Counted from the stretch's first letter, positions 53,707 to 63,757 are shown. The stretch: 64,000 nucleotides of DNA from Arthrobacter sp. ISL-72 (GCF_018613755.1 NZ_JAGGPP010000008.1:372001-436000); one strand, 5' to 3'. A program made the numbers and translations. The notes: generated by a model from the sequence alone, not told the origin.

Positions 53707-53780
53707 TACCCCAGGTGGGACTCGAACCCACAACACGCGGATTTTAAGTCCGCTGCCTCTGCCAATTGGGCTACTGGGGC
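53707..53780 (-). tRNA. tRNA with anticodon TAA (Leu-type, short variable loop)
   Basis: Reading the minus strand: acceptor GCCCCAG pairs with CTGGGGT (one G:U), D-arm core GCC/GGC, anticodon stem GCGGA/TCCGC with loop CTTAAAA (anticodon TAA, which reads UUA leucine codons), variable loop of only five bases (GTGTT), T-arm GTGGG/CCCAC with loop TTCGAGT, discriminator A73. CCA is not encoded; a T-rich stretch follows. Total 74 bases. Normal leucine tRNAs have a long variable arm, so the short loop is unusual. The gene is 20 bases downstream of the ACT-GNAT gene on the same strand. Confidence 0.85.
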
Positions 53781-53800
53781 GCCCGGTCAATGGTATCCCG

Positions 53801-54745
53801 TCAGAGCCGCTCAAAGGGCCCTGCATACCGAAACGTCCCATGAATGCCTCCCGGCCAGACGGCGAGCGGCAGCAGCTGGAAGAAGTCCCCCCACTCGGCA
53901 TGGGGCGGCTCGATGCCCAGGGAGACCGACGGCACGAAGCCGAAACGGGAGTAATACTCCGGGCTTCCCAGCAAGGCGATTCCCCTCTCCCCCGCGGCAT
54001 TGCCCCGCGCCACGGATTCCTGCATCAGCGCGGAACCGATTCCGTGCCGCTGCAGCCGCGGCACAACTCCAATCGGCCCCAGCCCCAGCAGCTCATGGTC
54101 CCCCACCCAGGCGCGGGTGCTGATGACGTGTCCCACTACTTCGCCGTTTTGTTCGGCAACGATGCTGAACTCCGGCAGGTACTCGTCGCAGTCGAAGAGC
54201 TCCTTCAACAATCCGACTTCGGCGGGTTCGCCGTCGACGGGAAGCCCGGTGGCGGGCGATACCGAGAAAGCAGCCGCCGTCAGCTCCAGGATCGCGGGCC
54301 TGTCCTCCGGCCGTTCCGTGCGGAGAATCAGTTGGGGCGCGGGCTGGTCGGAGCTTTGGGCGGAAAGTTCGTGCAGTATTTCCATGGCGCGGTCCGCGTC
54401 GGCCACCGGCACCAGAAGATGGTCGTGGTGGAATCCGGCGAGGACGTTGCAGCTGATGCGGGCATCGGTGAGCGCTGCACTGACGGCAGCAGTGAGTCCG
54501 ACGGCTTCGAGCGATGAATGGACCTGCAGCGTGATCCATGCGGCAACGAAGTCGTAGCGAAGGTCCAGCTGGTCCGCTTCGGCGCGTGGCAGCACCACCG
54601 TAAGCCCTTCCGCCTCCCGCACGGCTGCTTCGATGCCACCGGCCAGCGGCCTGCCGTACGGCCAGAGCACGTACACATACTCGCCCTCGCGCTGCACGGG
54701 GTGGATTGACGCCAAGAGGGTCAGGATGTCCTTTTCACCAGTCAT
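53801..54745 (-). CDS. ACT domain-GNAT acetyltransferase fusion
   Basis: Residues 1 to about 135 form an ACT_7-type domain (YVYVLWPYGRPLAG, FVAAWITLQVHSSLEAVGLTAAVSAALTDARISCNVLAGFHHDHLLVP). Residues 145-314 are a YhbS-like GNAT acetyltransferase (LRTERPEDRPAILELTAAAF ... IGVVPRLQRHGIGSALMQESVARGNAAGERGIALLGSPEYYSRFGF). The two domains are usually encoded as separate small proteins, so this is a fusion. The ligand and acceptor are unknown. ATG 54745 is used; an upstream ATG at 54763 would overlap the ndh terminator. Lies next to the unusual tRNA. Confidence 0.83.
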   Translation of the reverse strand: MTGEKDILTLLASIHPVQREGEYVYVLWPYGRPLAGGIEAAVREAEGLTVVLPRAEADQLDLRYDFVAAWITLQVHSSLEAVGLTAAVSAALTDARISCNVLAGFHHDHLLVPVADADRAMEILHELSAQSSDQPAPQLILRTERPEDRPAILELTAAAFSVSPATGLPVDGEPAEVGLLKELFDCDEYLPEFSIVAEQNGEVVGHVISTRAWVGDHELLGLGPIGVVPRLQRHGIGSALMQESVARGNAAGERGIALLGSPEYYSRFGFVPSVSLGIEPPHAEWGDFFQLLPLAVWPGGIHGTFRYAGPFERL

Positions 54746-54762
54746 TGAGCCATTAAACAACA

Positions 54763-54796
54763 ACGGCGGCCGCTCCCCGGAGGGAACGGCCGCCGT
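54763..54796 (-). terminator. Hairpin terminator of ndh
   Basis: Ten-base stem ACGGCGGCCG with complement, plus a CTCCC/GGGAA continuation, followed on the minus strand by TTGTTGTTTAATGG. It overlaps the very 5' side of the ACT-GNAT gene. Confidence 0.75.
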
Positions 54797-54811
54797 CGAC
54801 GGCGTTGCAGG

Positions 54812-56281
54812 CTACTTGGTGTCGGCCGACACGGTCTGCTTCTGCGGGCTGCTGCTGCCGGACTCGGCCGGCTTGCCAGCCGCCGGCGCGACAGACGCGG
54901 CAGCAGGCTTCGGGGCCGGAGTGGCGGCGGCTACGAACGCACCGCGCGGGTTGTCCAGGTCGATCAGCTGGGTCGTGTCGCGGCCCATGAAGAACGCGAG
55001 GATCCAGCCGAAGATGACACGGATCTTGCGCTCAACCGTCGGCATGGCCAGGCCGTGGTAACCGCGGTGGGCCAGCCAGGCCAGGGGCCCCTTCAGGCCA
55101 ATGCGGCCCAGGAGGTTGATGTTGGCAACACCCTTCCACTCGCCGAAGCCGGCAACCGCGCCCAGGTTCTTGTGCTTGTAGTCCTTGAGCTGCTTGTCCC
55201 AGCGGGAGGCCCACAGGTTCTTCGCCAGGCGCTTGGCCTGGCGCAGGGCGTGCTGCGCGTTCGGCACGCAGGTACCGTCCGGCAGGCCGCTGCCGGTGAG
55301 GTCCGGCACGGCCGCGATGTCGCCGGCGGCCCAGGCGTTCTCGATGATGCCTTCATCGCCTGCCACGCGTAGGTCCGGAAGAACGCGGACGCGTCCGCGG
55401 GGCTCGAGCGGGAAGTCGGTGGAGCGGACCATCGGGTTGGCCTGCACGCCGGCGGTCCAGACGAGGGTGTCCGCCTCGAATTCCTGGGCGGGGGTCTTGT
55501 CCGGCAGGTTGATGAGCTTCAGGGCGTCCTCTGCGTTGTCCAGCGAGGTGTTCAGCAGGACTTCGATGCCGCGGCTGCGCAGGTGCTCCACAACCCAGTC
55601 GGCCTGCTTGGCCGTGACCTCGGGCATGATCCGTCCCATGGCTTCAACCAGGACGAAGCGGACTTCCTCCTGCTTGACGCGGGGGTTGTTCTTGACTGCC
55701 GCGCGGGCAAGGTCTTCCATCTCGGTGATGCACTCGATGCCGGCGAAGCCGCCGCCAACCACCACGAAGGTGAGTGCGCGGGCCCGCTCGGCGGGATCCG
55801 TGATGGTGGAACCGGCTTCGATCCGCTCGAGGACCTTGTTGCGCAGTGCAACGGCCTCCTCGATGGTCTTCAGGCCAATGCCCTTGTCCGCCAGGCCCTT
55901 GATGGGGAAGGTGCGGGTAATGGCGCCGGCGGCCAGGACGACGTCGAAGTAGGGCAACTCAAAGGTGGGTCCGCCATCGGACGGGGCAACCACGGCGGTG
56001 CGGTTCGCGTGGTCGATGGAGGTGACACGGCCCTGGATGAGTTCCGTCTGCTTCAGGTGCTGTCGGTGCGAGACGACAGCGTGGCGCGCCTCGATGTTTC
56101 CGCCGGCAACTTCCGGCAGGAAGGGCTGGTACGTCATGTAAGGCAGCGGATCAACGACGGTGACGATGCCACCGGCATTCGCGATCTTGTTCTGCAGTTT
56201 GAGGGCTACGTACAGGCCGACGTACCCGCCGCCGACGACGAGTACCCTGGGACGGTCCTGGAGCTGTGGGGTTGTTGCCAT
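54812..56281 (-). CDS. ndh: Type II NADH dehydrogenase
   Basis: Single-subunit, non-proton-pumping NADH:menaquinone oxidoreductase on the inner membrane face. Two dinucleotide folds: FAD site RVLVVGGGYVGLYVALKLQ near residue 15 and NAD site TFVVVGGGFAGIECITEM; VWTAGVQANPMV and the C-terminal amphipathic region with RGYHGLAMPTVERKIRV follow. 489 residues, with a Pro/Ala-rich tail of about 45 residues. Start ATG 56281 has minus-strand TATTCT exactly six bases upstream, a leaderless pattern. Terminates at a good hairpin. Confidence 0.96.
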   Translation of the reverse strand: MATTPQLQDRPRVLVVGGGYVGLYVALKLQNKIANAGGIVTVVDPLPYMTYQPFLPEVAGGNIEARHAVVSHRQHLKQTELIQGRVTSIDHANRTAVVAPSDGGPTFELPYFDVVLAAGAITRTFPIKGLADKGIGLKTIEEAVALRNKVLERIEAGSTITDPAERARALTFVVVGGGFAGIECITEMEDLARAAVKNNPRVKQEEVRFVLVEAMGRIMPEVTAKQADWVVEHLRSRGIEVLLNTSLDNAEDALKLINLPDKTPAQEFEADTLVWTAGVQANPMVRSTDFPLEPRGRVRVLPDLRVAGDEGIIENAWAAGDIAAVPDLTGSGLPDGTCVPNAQHALRQAKRLAKNLWASRWDKQLKDYKHKNLGAVAGFGEWKGVANINLLGRIGLKGPLAWLAHRGYHGLAMPTVERKIRVIFGWILAFFMGRDTTQLIDLDNPRGAFVAAATPAPKPAAASVAPAAGKPAESGSSSPQKQTVSADTK

Positions 56282-56287
56282 GATTCA

Positions 56288-56293
56288 AGAATA
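56288..56293 (-). promoter_or_regulatory. -10 element of leaderless ndh
   Basis: Minus-strand TATTCT, six bases, ATG at 56281. Confidence 0.5.
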
Positions 56294-56335
56294 CAGTACT
56301 TTGTGAAAATCTTCACTAACTATTGGCCCGCGCTC

Positions 56336-57715
56336 TTACGTTCCGTTTGTGTCCACTTTGTCCAGCACGCCGCTCTCCGGTTCTTCGCCCGCATTTCCGG
56401 GATTTCTGGATGCTCTTCTAAGCTGAAATATGCCGCCGCCGATGATGGCTGCGAACAGCATTCCGAAGCCGATCACCACCACGGCGGGCACGGCTGCGTC
56501 CAGCTGGGACGGGGCCTCCGCCACCGGTATCGTCGCGACGGGCAGCGTGGGCGGAGCGCTGGTGGGGCTCTCCCCCGGCTCGGCCGCGGGAACGGTCTCC
56601 GCTGCCTCGCCGCGGCGGTGGATCCTGATCCAGTCCGAGACGGTGCCCAAGGGATTCACCCTCGTTTCAGGCACATCGTCCCTAAGTGCGGCCTCCGCAT
56701 TGAGGACACCGAAGCCGTAGATGGGATCCTTGCCCGGCGCCCCGGCGTCTTTGGCGGTAGTGACAATCCTGTTGATGACCTGACTGGCCGTCATCTCAGG
56801 CCACTTGGAGCGGATCAGCGCCGCAACGCCGGACACAATCGGTGTTGCCCCTGACGTGCCGGCCCATTCCGCGTAGCCGTCGCCGGGCATGCCGCCGATG
56901 AGGTTCTCCGCCGGTGCGGCCACGCCGATGCTGATGCCCTGGGAAGAGGAATCGATGCTGGCGGCGCCCTTGCGGTCCAGGCCTGCCACGGTCAGGACGC
57001 CAGGGATGGTTGCCGGCGCTCCGACCTGCACGTTTCCACCCACCCGGTTCCCTGCCGCGGCCACGATGACAACGTCCTTTTGTTCGGCGTAGAGGAACGC
57101 CGCGTCCCAGCTCTGCGGCCATTCCGGCGAGGTGCTGCCCAGCGAAATGTTGATGACGCGTGCGCCGTTGTCCACGGCCCAGCGGACGGCAGCGGGAATC
57201 TGTTCCTGATCGCTCTTCCCGCCGGGATTCACGGATCCAAGCCATGTGGACACTGAAAGGATCTGGGCTTCCGGGGCGACCCCGACTATTCCGTCCGGGC
57301 CGGGTGCCGTTGAGGCACCGGGGGTGGGACCAGCGGTGGACTTGGGCGGCTGGTGGCCGCGGCCGGCCAGCATGGTGGCCACCAGCGTGCCGTGTTCAGG
57401 CTTGGAACCGATGCTCTTCTGCCCGTCCGCGCTTCCGGCTCCGGAGGCGTCGCTTCCCCCGACTACGGCGCCCTTCAGGTCGGGGTGCTTGGCATCGACG
57501 CCGCTGTCGATGACAGCCACTTTGACGTTGGCGCCCTTGGAGACCTCCCAGGCCTTGGTAATGCCGGATTCCGCCAGCCAGTACTCTTTGTCCCGCCAGG
57601 AATCGGCCCGGGCTTCCGGTGCAGCAATCAGCCCTGTGGCCAGGCTGCCGGCGGCAAAGGCCACCGCGGTCACGGCGGAGGCCAGGCGGCCCCAGCGGGT
57701 TGTTGCTCTGGTCAT
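56336..57715 (-). CDS. S8 subtilase family serine protease with C-terminal membrane anchor
   Basis: Secreted subtilisin-like protease, about 460 residues. Signal peptide (LASAVTAVAFAAGSLATGLIAAPEARA), catalytic triad Asp70 (VIDSGVDAKHPDL), His108 (EHGTLVATMLAG) and Ser288 (GTSGATPIVSG), and the oxyanion AAAGN. After the protease come a disordered Pro/Ala stretch and a C-terminal helix VVVIGFGMLFAAIIGGGIF. The layout (one TM at the end) is that of mycosin-type proteases of ESX/type VII secretion, but no ESX genes are in the window, so that role is unproven. ATG 57715 is used; the longer frame lacks a site. Confidence 0.9.
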   Translation of the reverse strand: MTRATTRWGRLASAVTAVAFAAGSLATGLIAAPEARADSWRDKEYWLAESGITKAWEVSKGANVKVAVIDSGVDAKHPDLKGAVVGGSDASGAGSADGQKSIGSKPEHGTLVATMLAGRGHQPPKSTAGPTPGASTAPGPDGIVGVAPEAQILSVSTWLGSVNPGGKSDQEQIPAAVRWAVDNGARVINISLGSTSPEWPQSWDAAFLYAEQKDVVIVAAAGNRVGGNVQVGAPATIPGVLTVAGLDRKGAASIDSSSQGISIGVAAPAENLIGGMPGDGYAEWAGTSGATPIVSGVAALIRSKWPEMTASQVINRIVTTAKDAGAPGKDPIYGFGVLNAEAALRDDVPETRVNPLGTVSDWIRIHRRGEAAETVPAAEPGESPTSAPPTLPVATIPVAEAPSQLDAAVPAVVVIGFGMLFAAIIGGGIFQLRRASRNPGNAGEEPESGVLDKVDTNGT

Positions 57716-57812
57716 TCGGGTCCAATCGGGTCTGCGGCTGATGGTGCAGCGCGGAGGCAGGCTGCGGGCGCTTGGCACAGGCGGCATGCGGCATCCGCCT
57801 GGGGCGTGTTCA

Positions 57813-58754
57813 TCAGCTGATGCTCAGGGCAATTCCGTCGAGAATATCGTGCTCGCTGGCGACCGCCGACGTGATCCGGCCCCCGGTCGCTTCCGCCAGC
57901 CGTTCCAACACACGGCGCCAGACCAGCCCGCCGGCGCCGATGACGTCCACCCGGCCCGGGTGCATGTACGGAAGCCCGGCGCGTTCGGCCTTGGACATCT
58001 CCAGAAGATCAGTGCAGGCCTCGCTGACGGTGCCCAGCGGAAGTTCCGCGCCGTGGATCGCAACCGGCGAGTATTCCGGCAGCCGGAGTGCGTGGGCAGT
58101 GATCGTGGTGACCGAACCCGCCACGCCGACGACGGCGGTGGTACGGTCCAGCGGAACGGTCAGTCCCGCTGCACTGATGGCGGCATCGACGTCGGCCTCC
58201 GCAGCGGCGATCTGCTGAGGTGAGGGCGGGTCGTTGCGAAGGTGCCGTTCGGTCATGCGGACGCACCCGACGTCGACGGACTTGGCGGCGATGACGCCGC
58301 TGGCGTCGCCGAGAACGAACTCGGTGCTTCCGCCACCGAGATCCACCACCAGCAAGGGGTCGGTGCCTCGGGACGGCAGGACACTGCTGGCCCCGGCGAA
58401 GGAAAGTGCGGCCTCCTCGTCCCCGGTGATCACTTCGGGTTCCACTCCGAGGATCTCGCGGATGCCGTCCACGAAGACCTTCCGGTTGCGGGCGTCGCGG
58501 GTGGCGGAAGTGGCAACGAAACGGACCTTGCCGGCGCCGTGCTCACGGATGAGGTCGGCGTAGTCGGACGTAGCCGCAAAGGTTCGGTCCAGGGCCTCCT
58601 GCGCGAGTTCACCGGTTGCGTCCACGCCCTGGCCGAGCCGGACCACGCGCATTTCGCGCACGACGTCGGTGAGCCCGGAGGCGCTTCCGTCCACGTCCGC
58701 GATGAGGAGGCGGATTGAATTGGTTCCGCAGTCGATGGCGGCAACTCGGGTCAT
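57813..58754 (-). CDS. ppx: Ppx/GppA family exopolyphosphatase
   Basis: Phosphatase of the actin-like ATPase superfamily that degrades polyphosphate or pppGpp. Starts VAAIDCGTNSIRLLIADVD (phosphate-1 motif); ATSATRDARNR; LSFAGA; phosphate-2 motif DLGGGSTEFVLG; and later GVAGSVTTITAHAL. It is 313 residues, shorter than E. coli PPX, the usual size in actinobacteria. Its ATG overlaps the DUF501 stop (ATGA), so the two are coupled. From memory Rv1026 (Ppx2) occupies the same place next to DUF501. Confidence 0.93.
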   Translation of the reverse strand: MTRVAAIDCGTNSIRLLIADVDGSASGLTDVVREMRVVRLGQGVDATGELAQEALDRTFAATSDYADLIREHGAGKVRFVATSATRDARNRKVFVDGIREILGVEPEVITGDEEAALSFAGASSVLPSRGTDPLLVVDLGGGSTEFVLGDASGVIAAKSVDVGCVRMTERHLRNDPPSPQQIAAAEADVDAAISAAGLTVPLDRTTAVVGVAGSVTTITAHALRLPEYSPVAIHGAELPLGTVSEACTDLLEMSKAERAGLPYMHPGRVDVIGAGGLVWRRVLERLAEATGGRITSAVASEHDILDGIALSIS

Positions 58755-59491
58755 TGGGCGGCCTCCGTGGAGTTCTCAGTGTTTTCTTCAGCGTTCCGCT
58801 GGGTCTTGCGGACCGGCGCCGGGCGTCCCACGATGTCGGGGAGCCCCTGCGGTCCGTGCCGGCTGAGGTCCCTTGACGGCGCCTCTCCCCCGGTGTCCCA
58901 GGCGCCGTCGCAATAGCAACGGTCCACCGACCACCATTCGCTGATGGCTGCGATTGCTTCATCACCCAGCGGGTTGACGCCGGGACCGGCAGCCAGGGAT
59001 TGGCCCACAAGGACATGCAGGCACTTCACCCGGGTGGGCATTCCGCCGGCGGAAATGCCGTCGATTTCGGGGACGGCGCCGATGCCGGACCGCGCACCGA
59101 TCTCCGCCCGGGACGCGAGGTACGCATCATGGGCAGCCCGGTATGCGGCTGCGAGGCCGGCGTCTTCGGCCAGGCGCTCGTTCATGTGGTTCATGAGGCC
59201 GGCGGCCTCGAGCCGCGAAACCGCCGAGGTGATGACGGGGTGGGTCAGGTAGAACGTGGTGGGGAACGGTGTTCCGTTGCTGAGCCGCGGCGACGTGGCT
59301 GCGACGAGCGGATTGCCGCAGACGCAGCGGGCAGGGATTTCGACGACGTCCCGTACCGGCCGCCCCAACTGGCGGCTCAGGACGTCCAGGTCCCGGGCGG
59401 AGGGATGGCTGTACGACGGCGCGGGAGCGGTCTCTGCCTCCGCGGGTTTTCCGCCCGGGGCGTTCTCGCCTACTGCATTCTGGTCCACTGG
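58751..59491 (-). CDS. DUF501 domain-containing protein
   Basis: The DUF501 domain starts at SARDLDVLSRQLGRPVRDVVEIPARCVCGNPLVAATSPRL (two Cys in CVCG) and continues through the middle of the protein with NGTPFPTTFYLTHP; a C-terminal Arg/Ser/Glu-rich tail follows. Function is unknown. The order eno, FtsB/DivIC-like, DUF501, ppx is conserved in actinobacteria (Rv1023-Rv1026). The start is placed at GTG 59491, with GGAAGG about 11 bases upstream; longer readings run into the FtsB-like gene. It overlaps ppx by four bases. Confidence 0.85.
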   Translation of the reverse strand, partial: PVDQNAVGENAPGGKPAEAETAPAPSYSHPSARDLDVLSRQLGRPVRDVVEIPARCVCGNPLVAATSPRLSNGTPFPTTFYLTHPVITSAVSRLEAAGLMNHMNERLAEDAGLAAAYRAAHDAYLASRAEIGARSGIGAVPEIDGISAGGMPTRVKCLHVLVGQSLAAGPGVNPLGDEAIAAISEWWSVDRCYCDGAWDTGGEAPSRDLSRHGPQGLPDIVGRPAPVRKTQRNAEENTENSTEAAQ

Positions 59492-59552
59492 CGCGGCCGC
59501 CTTCCTGCCCTTGGAGGCTGCCCCTTGGGACAGCCGGCGGTGGGCACCGCCT

Positions 59553-60308
59553 CTAGTCTGTTGCCGAACGCCTGATGGACTCCCAAAGTGAATCCACCCA
59601 TGGCAGGTTGGCCGGGTCCTCTGCTGTTCCAGTGCCGCCCAGGCCACTGGCGGTCCCGGCCGGCAGATCGCTGCCAAACACCCAGTAGCCGGTTTCTCCC
59701 GGCATAACCATGTTAATGCGGTCGCGGGCCTGCTGTTTCACGTAGTTCGGGTCCTGCCAGCGGGACACCTGCAGTTTCAGGTTTGCCTGCTCAGCCTGCC
59801 GTGCGGCGATGTCCGCCTCCAGGGCGGCGATCTCGGCCCGTTTGTCGATGAAGATCTTGACAGTGGGCGCCAGCATGATGGTGATGGCAATCATGACGAC
59901 GGCGAGGGCCAGCATCCGGCCGGAAAACGCCTTGGCCGGTACCGGATCCTGGTTCTCCCCGGTGTTGTTCCCGGCGTTCTTTCCGGCGTTCTTCCCGGTG
60001 GCCCCGTCGGTTTTTCCCGGCGCCTTGGGGCTGGCTGACCTGCTGCCGGGTGCCCTGGTGCTGGTTGCCCTGCCGTCGGTGGGGCGGCCGGTTGCCTGCT
60101 TCCCGGTGGCGGCTCCGGCTTTAACCGAGTCGCCCGACCGGCCGCCGGTGGATTTTCCGGGCGCTTCCGGTTTCCTGGCCTCCGCGGAGGCGGGCAGGTG
60201 CCGCGTGGCGCCGAAATCGGCGCGGATGACCTCAGCGCCGTCGTCGGGGTCCTTGGATTGACGCACCGCGGGCGTAGCCCGGGGAACCTTGGGACGGCGG
60301 GTGGCCAT
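59553..60308 (-). CDS. Septum formation initiator, FtsB/DivIC-like
   Basis: A 251-residue cell-division protein. The first 140 residues are a basic, low-complexity Pro/Gly/Ala/Lys tail (repeats like GKNAGKNAGNNTG); then one helix (MLALAVVMIAITIMLAPTVKIFI) and a coiled coil (DKRAEIAALEADIAARQAEQANLKLQVSRWQ), then the family signature DPNYVKQQARDRINMVMPGE. It joins FtsQ and FtsL in the divisome. The ATG at 60308 has AGGAG a few bases upstream. It follows eno across a terminator hairpin. Confidence 0.92.
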   Translation of the reverse strand: MATRRPKVPRATPAVRQSKDPDDGAEVIRADFGATRHLPASAEARKPEAPGKSTGGRSGDSVKAGAATGKQATGRPTDGRATSTRAPGSRSASPKAPGKTDGATGKNAGKNAGNNTGENQDPVPAKAFSGRMLALAVVMIAITIMLAPTVKIFIDKRAEIAALEADIAARQAEQANLKLQVSRWQDPNYVKQQARDRINMVMPGETGYWVFGSDLPAGTASGLGGTGTAEDPANLPWVDSLWESIRRSATD

Positions 60309-60397
60309 GACACTCCTGTAATGAACGGTGCTGTGCCCATTTACTCTGCTGGTGCTTGCCCAGCTCTGGCCGCGGACCGGTCCTTGGCACAAACAGA

Positions 60398-60433
60398 ACC
60401 GGTGGCCATGGTCTTTCAACCATAGCCACCGGT
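60398..60433 (-). terminator. Hairpin terminator of eno
   Basis: Stem ACCGGTGGCCATGG and CCATAGCCACCGGT with one mismatch, followed on the minus strand by TTCTGTTTGTG. It separates eno from the FtsB-like gene. Confidence 0.75.
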
Positions 60434-60451
60434 CAGCTGTTTTATTGGATG

Positions 60452-61753
<1,302 letters not shown>

Positions 61754-61852
61754 TTAACGGGGGGATGTTGCAGAAAAAATTCGACGTCCTCGTCAGGGAC
61801 TAGCGTAGTCGAGAGTGGTGCGCGTTACGGAAACCTATCCAGCACCCGGACG

Positions 61853-62563
61853 TCATGATCCCGCCAGCGGCGGATCAGCCTTGGCAGGGCGGTGGCCGGC
61901 CTGATAGCGCCGGACGGCCCCGCGGAGGGCGCGTTCGGCGTCGAAATCCCGGGTCCGGGCGGCGGCGACGAGCCCGAACAGGAGCTCTCCGAGCTCATCC
62001 TCAGTTGCCAGCGCGCCCACGAGGTCGCCAGCCGCAGGTTCCGGGTCGGCCATCCCGACGCCGGCCCGCTCGGCGCGGTCCAGCGACTTTTGCGCCCGGG
62101 CGAGGGCCGGAAGGGCCAGCGGAATTCCCTCGAACGGGTCACCGCGCTCCGGTTTCTCGGCCCGCTTGATGGAATCCCACTTCCGGACAATCTCGTCCAC
62201 GCTGGCCGGGAAGGTGTCCTGCAGCGAGCCGTCCGGCCGGAACACGTGCGGGTTCCGGCCGACCAGCTTCGCCGTGAGGCCCTGGACGACGTCGTCGAAG
62301 CCGAAGCTTCCCCGTTCCTCGGCCAGGCGGGCGTGTAGTACCACCTGGAGCAGGACGTCGCCCAGCTCCCCGCGGAGTTCGGCCTCGTCGGCGCCGGTTT
62401 CAATGGTTTCGGCCACCTCAAAGGCCTCCTCAAGGAGGTACTCCACCAGGGACGCGTGGGTCAGCGCACCCATCCAGGGGCAGTGCTCCCGGAGGGCGGC
62501 TACCGCGGCGACCAAGGTCTCCACGGGCTCCGGACTGTGCTTAGCCAGATTGTCGTCAGGCAA
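61853..62563 (-). CDS. mazG: MazG family nucleoside triphosphate pyrophosphohydrolase
   Basis: Hydrolyses NTPs and dNTPs to the monophosphate and pyrophosphate, a house-cleaning role also tied to the stringent response. The MazG metal motif is EYLLEEAFEVAETIETG ... ELRGELGDVLLQVVLHA (EExxE...ExxD pattern), and REHCPWMGALTHASL and KWDSIKRAEKP are typical. The start is uncertain: TTG 62563, overlapping the add stop by eight bases, is used because it keeps the whole domain. Length about 236 residues. Confidence 0.9.
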   Translation of the reverse strand: MPDDNLAKHSPEPVETLVAAVAALREHCPWMGALTHASLVEYLLEEAFEVAETIETGADEAELRGELGDVLLQVVLHARLAEERGSFGFDDVVQGLTAKLVGRNPHVFRPDGSLQDTFPASVDEIVRKWDSIKRAEKPERGDPFEGIPLALPALARAQKSLDRAERAGVGMADPEPAAGDLVGALATEDELGELLFGLVAAARTRDFDAERALRGAVRRYQAGHRPAKADPPLAGS

Positions 62564-63701
62564 GGTTGGCGTAGGCGTCGTTGATGTACTCAACGAGGGC
62601 TTCCTTTTCCTCCAGCGGCAGGAACGCGGCTTCGGCAGCATTGAGTGTCAGTTCAAGGAGGTCATCGAGGTCGTAGTCGAACGTCTCCACCAGCAATTCG
62701 AATTCGTCGGTGAGGGTCACGCCGCTCATCAGGCGGTTGTCGGTGTTGATCGTAACGTTGAAGCCGATCTGGTAGAGCATGTCCAGAGGGTGGCTTTCAA
62801 TGCCTTCGCCGAACCCTGCGATGGCGCCCGTCTGCAGGTTGGAGGAGGGGCAGATCTCGAGGGCGATGCCGCGGTCGCGGACCCAGTTGGCGAGCTCGCC
62901 GAGGGTCACCATGCCGATGTTGTCGTCGGCGTCGTCACCTTCCGAGGCGTCGTCGAATTCGATGGTGATGTCCTCGGCGATGCGCACGCCGTGGCCGAGC
63001 CGCAGGGCGCGGCCGTCCACCAGGGCGGACTGGATGCTTTCCAGGCCCGCGGCTTCGCCGGCGTGCACGGTGGCGGGGAAGTTGTGCTGCGCCAGGTAAG
63101 TGAAGGCATCGCGGAAGCGCGCGGGCAGGAACCCGTCCTCGGCTCCGGCGATGTCGAAGCCCACTGCCCCGTTGTTGCGGTGGCGGACGGCCAGTTCGGC
63201 GATTTCCTGGCCGCGGTCCGCGTGGCGCATGGCGGTGATGAGCTGGCCCACCTGGATCTCCCGGCCGGTTTCAGCGACGGCGTCGACGCCAGCGTCCAGG
63301 CCTTCCTGGATCGCCTCGACCACTTCGTCGAGCGTCAGGCCCTTCTGCAGGTGCTGCTCAGGTGCCCAGCGCACTTCGCCGTACACCACGCCGTCGTCGG
63401 CAAGGTCTTCCACGAATTCCTTGGCCACGCGGAAGAGACCCTCTTTGGTCTGCATCACGGCGATGGTGTGGTCGAAGGTCTCGAGGTAGCGGACCAGGGA
63501 GCCGGAGTCGGCCGATTCACGGAACCACTCCCCCAGCGCCACCGGATCAGTGGAGGGCAGGGTGTGTCCGACCGCTTCCGCCAGTTCGATGATGGTGGCC
63601 GGGCGCAGGCCGCCGTCCAAGTGGTCGTGCAGGGATACCTTGGGGAGGCTCTTGAGGTCGAAATCGATGGCAGGGGCAGCGTCAAGAATAGGCTCAGTCA
63701 C
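62556..63701 (-). CDS. add: Adenosine deaminase
   Basis: Zinc metalloenzyme that deaminates adenosine to inosine; it can use adenosine released by AhcY. Metal ligands are His25 and His27 in SLHDHLDGG; HAGEAAGLESI carries the third His and catalytic Glu; LRLGHGVRI and CPSSNLQTGAI follow (the second catalytic His and Ser region), and a late TDNRLMSG Asp. 381 residues. GTG 63701 has minus-strand TAAGGT exactly six bases upstream, so it is leaderless. Overlaps mazG. Confidence 0.97.
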   Translation of the reverse strand: MTEPILDAAPAIDFDLKSLPKVSLHDHLDGGLRPATIIELAEAVGHTLPSTDPVALGEWFRESADSGSLVRYLETFDHTIAVMQTKEGLFRVAKEFVEDLADDGVVYGEVRWAPEQHLQKGLTLDEVVEAIQEGLDAGVDAVAETGREIQVGQLITAMRHADRGQEIAELAVRHRNNGAVGFDIAGAEDGFLPARFRDAFTYLAQHNFPATVHAGEAAGLESIQSALVDGRALRLGHGVRIAEDITIEFDDASEGDDADDNIGMVTLGELANWVRDRGIALEICPSSNLQTGAIAGFGEGIESHPLDMLYQIGFNVTINTDNRLMSGVTLTDEFELLVETFDYDLDDLLELTLNAAEAAFLPLEEKEALVEYINDAYANLA

Positions 63702-63707
63702 GTTCCA

Positions 63708-63713
63708 ACCTTA
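63708..63713 (-). promoter_or_regulatory. -10 element of leaderless add
   Basis: Minus-strand TAAGGT, six bases, GTG at 63701. Confidence 0.5.
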
Positions 63714-63757
63714 GGGTCGGACGGCGTCAGGCGCCACCCGGAAGGCGCTGCCGTGCT

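Noticed and set aside
56336-57715. ESX/type VII secretion locus
   Set aside because: Only the mycosin-like protease is present; there are no EccC, EccB, EccD or WXG100 genes in the window.
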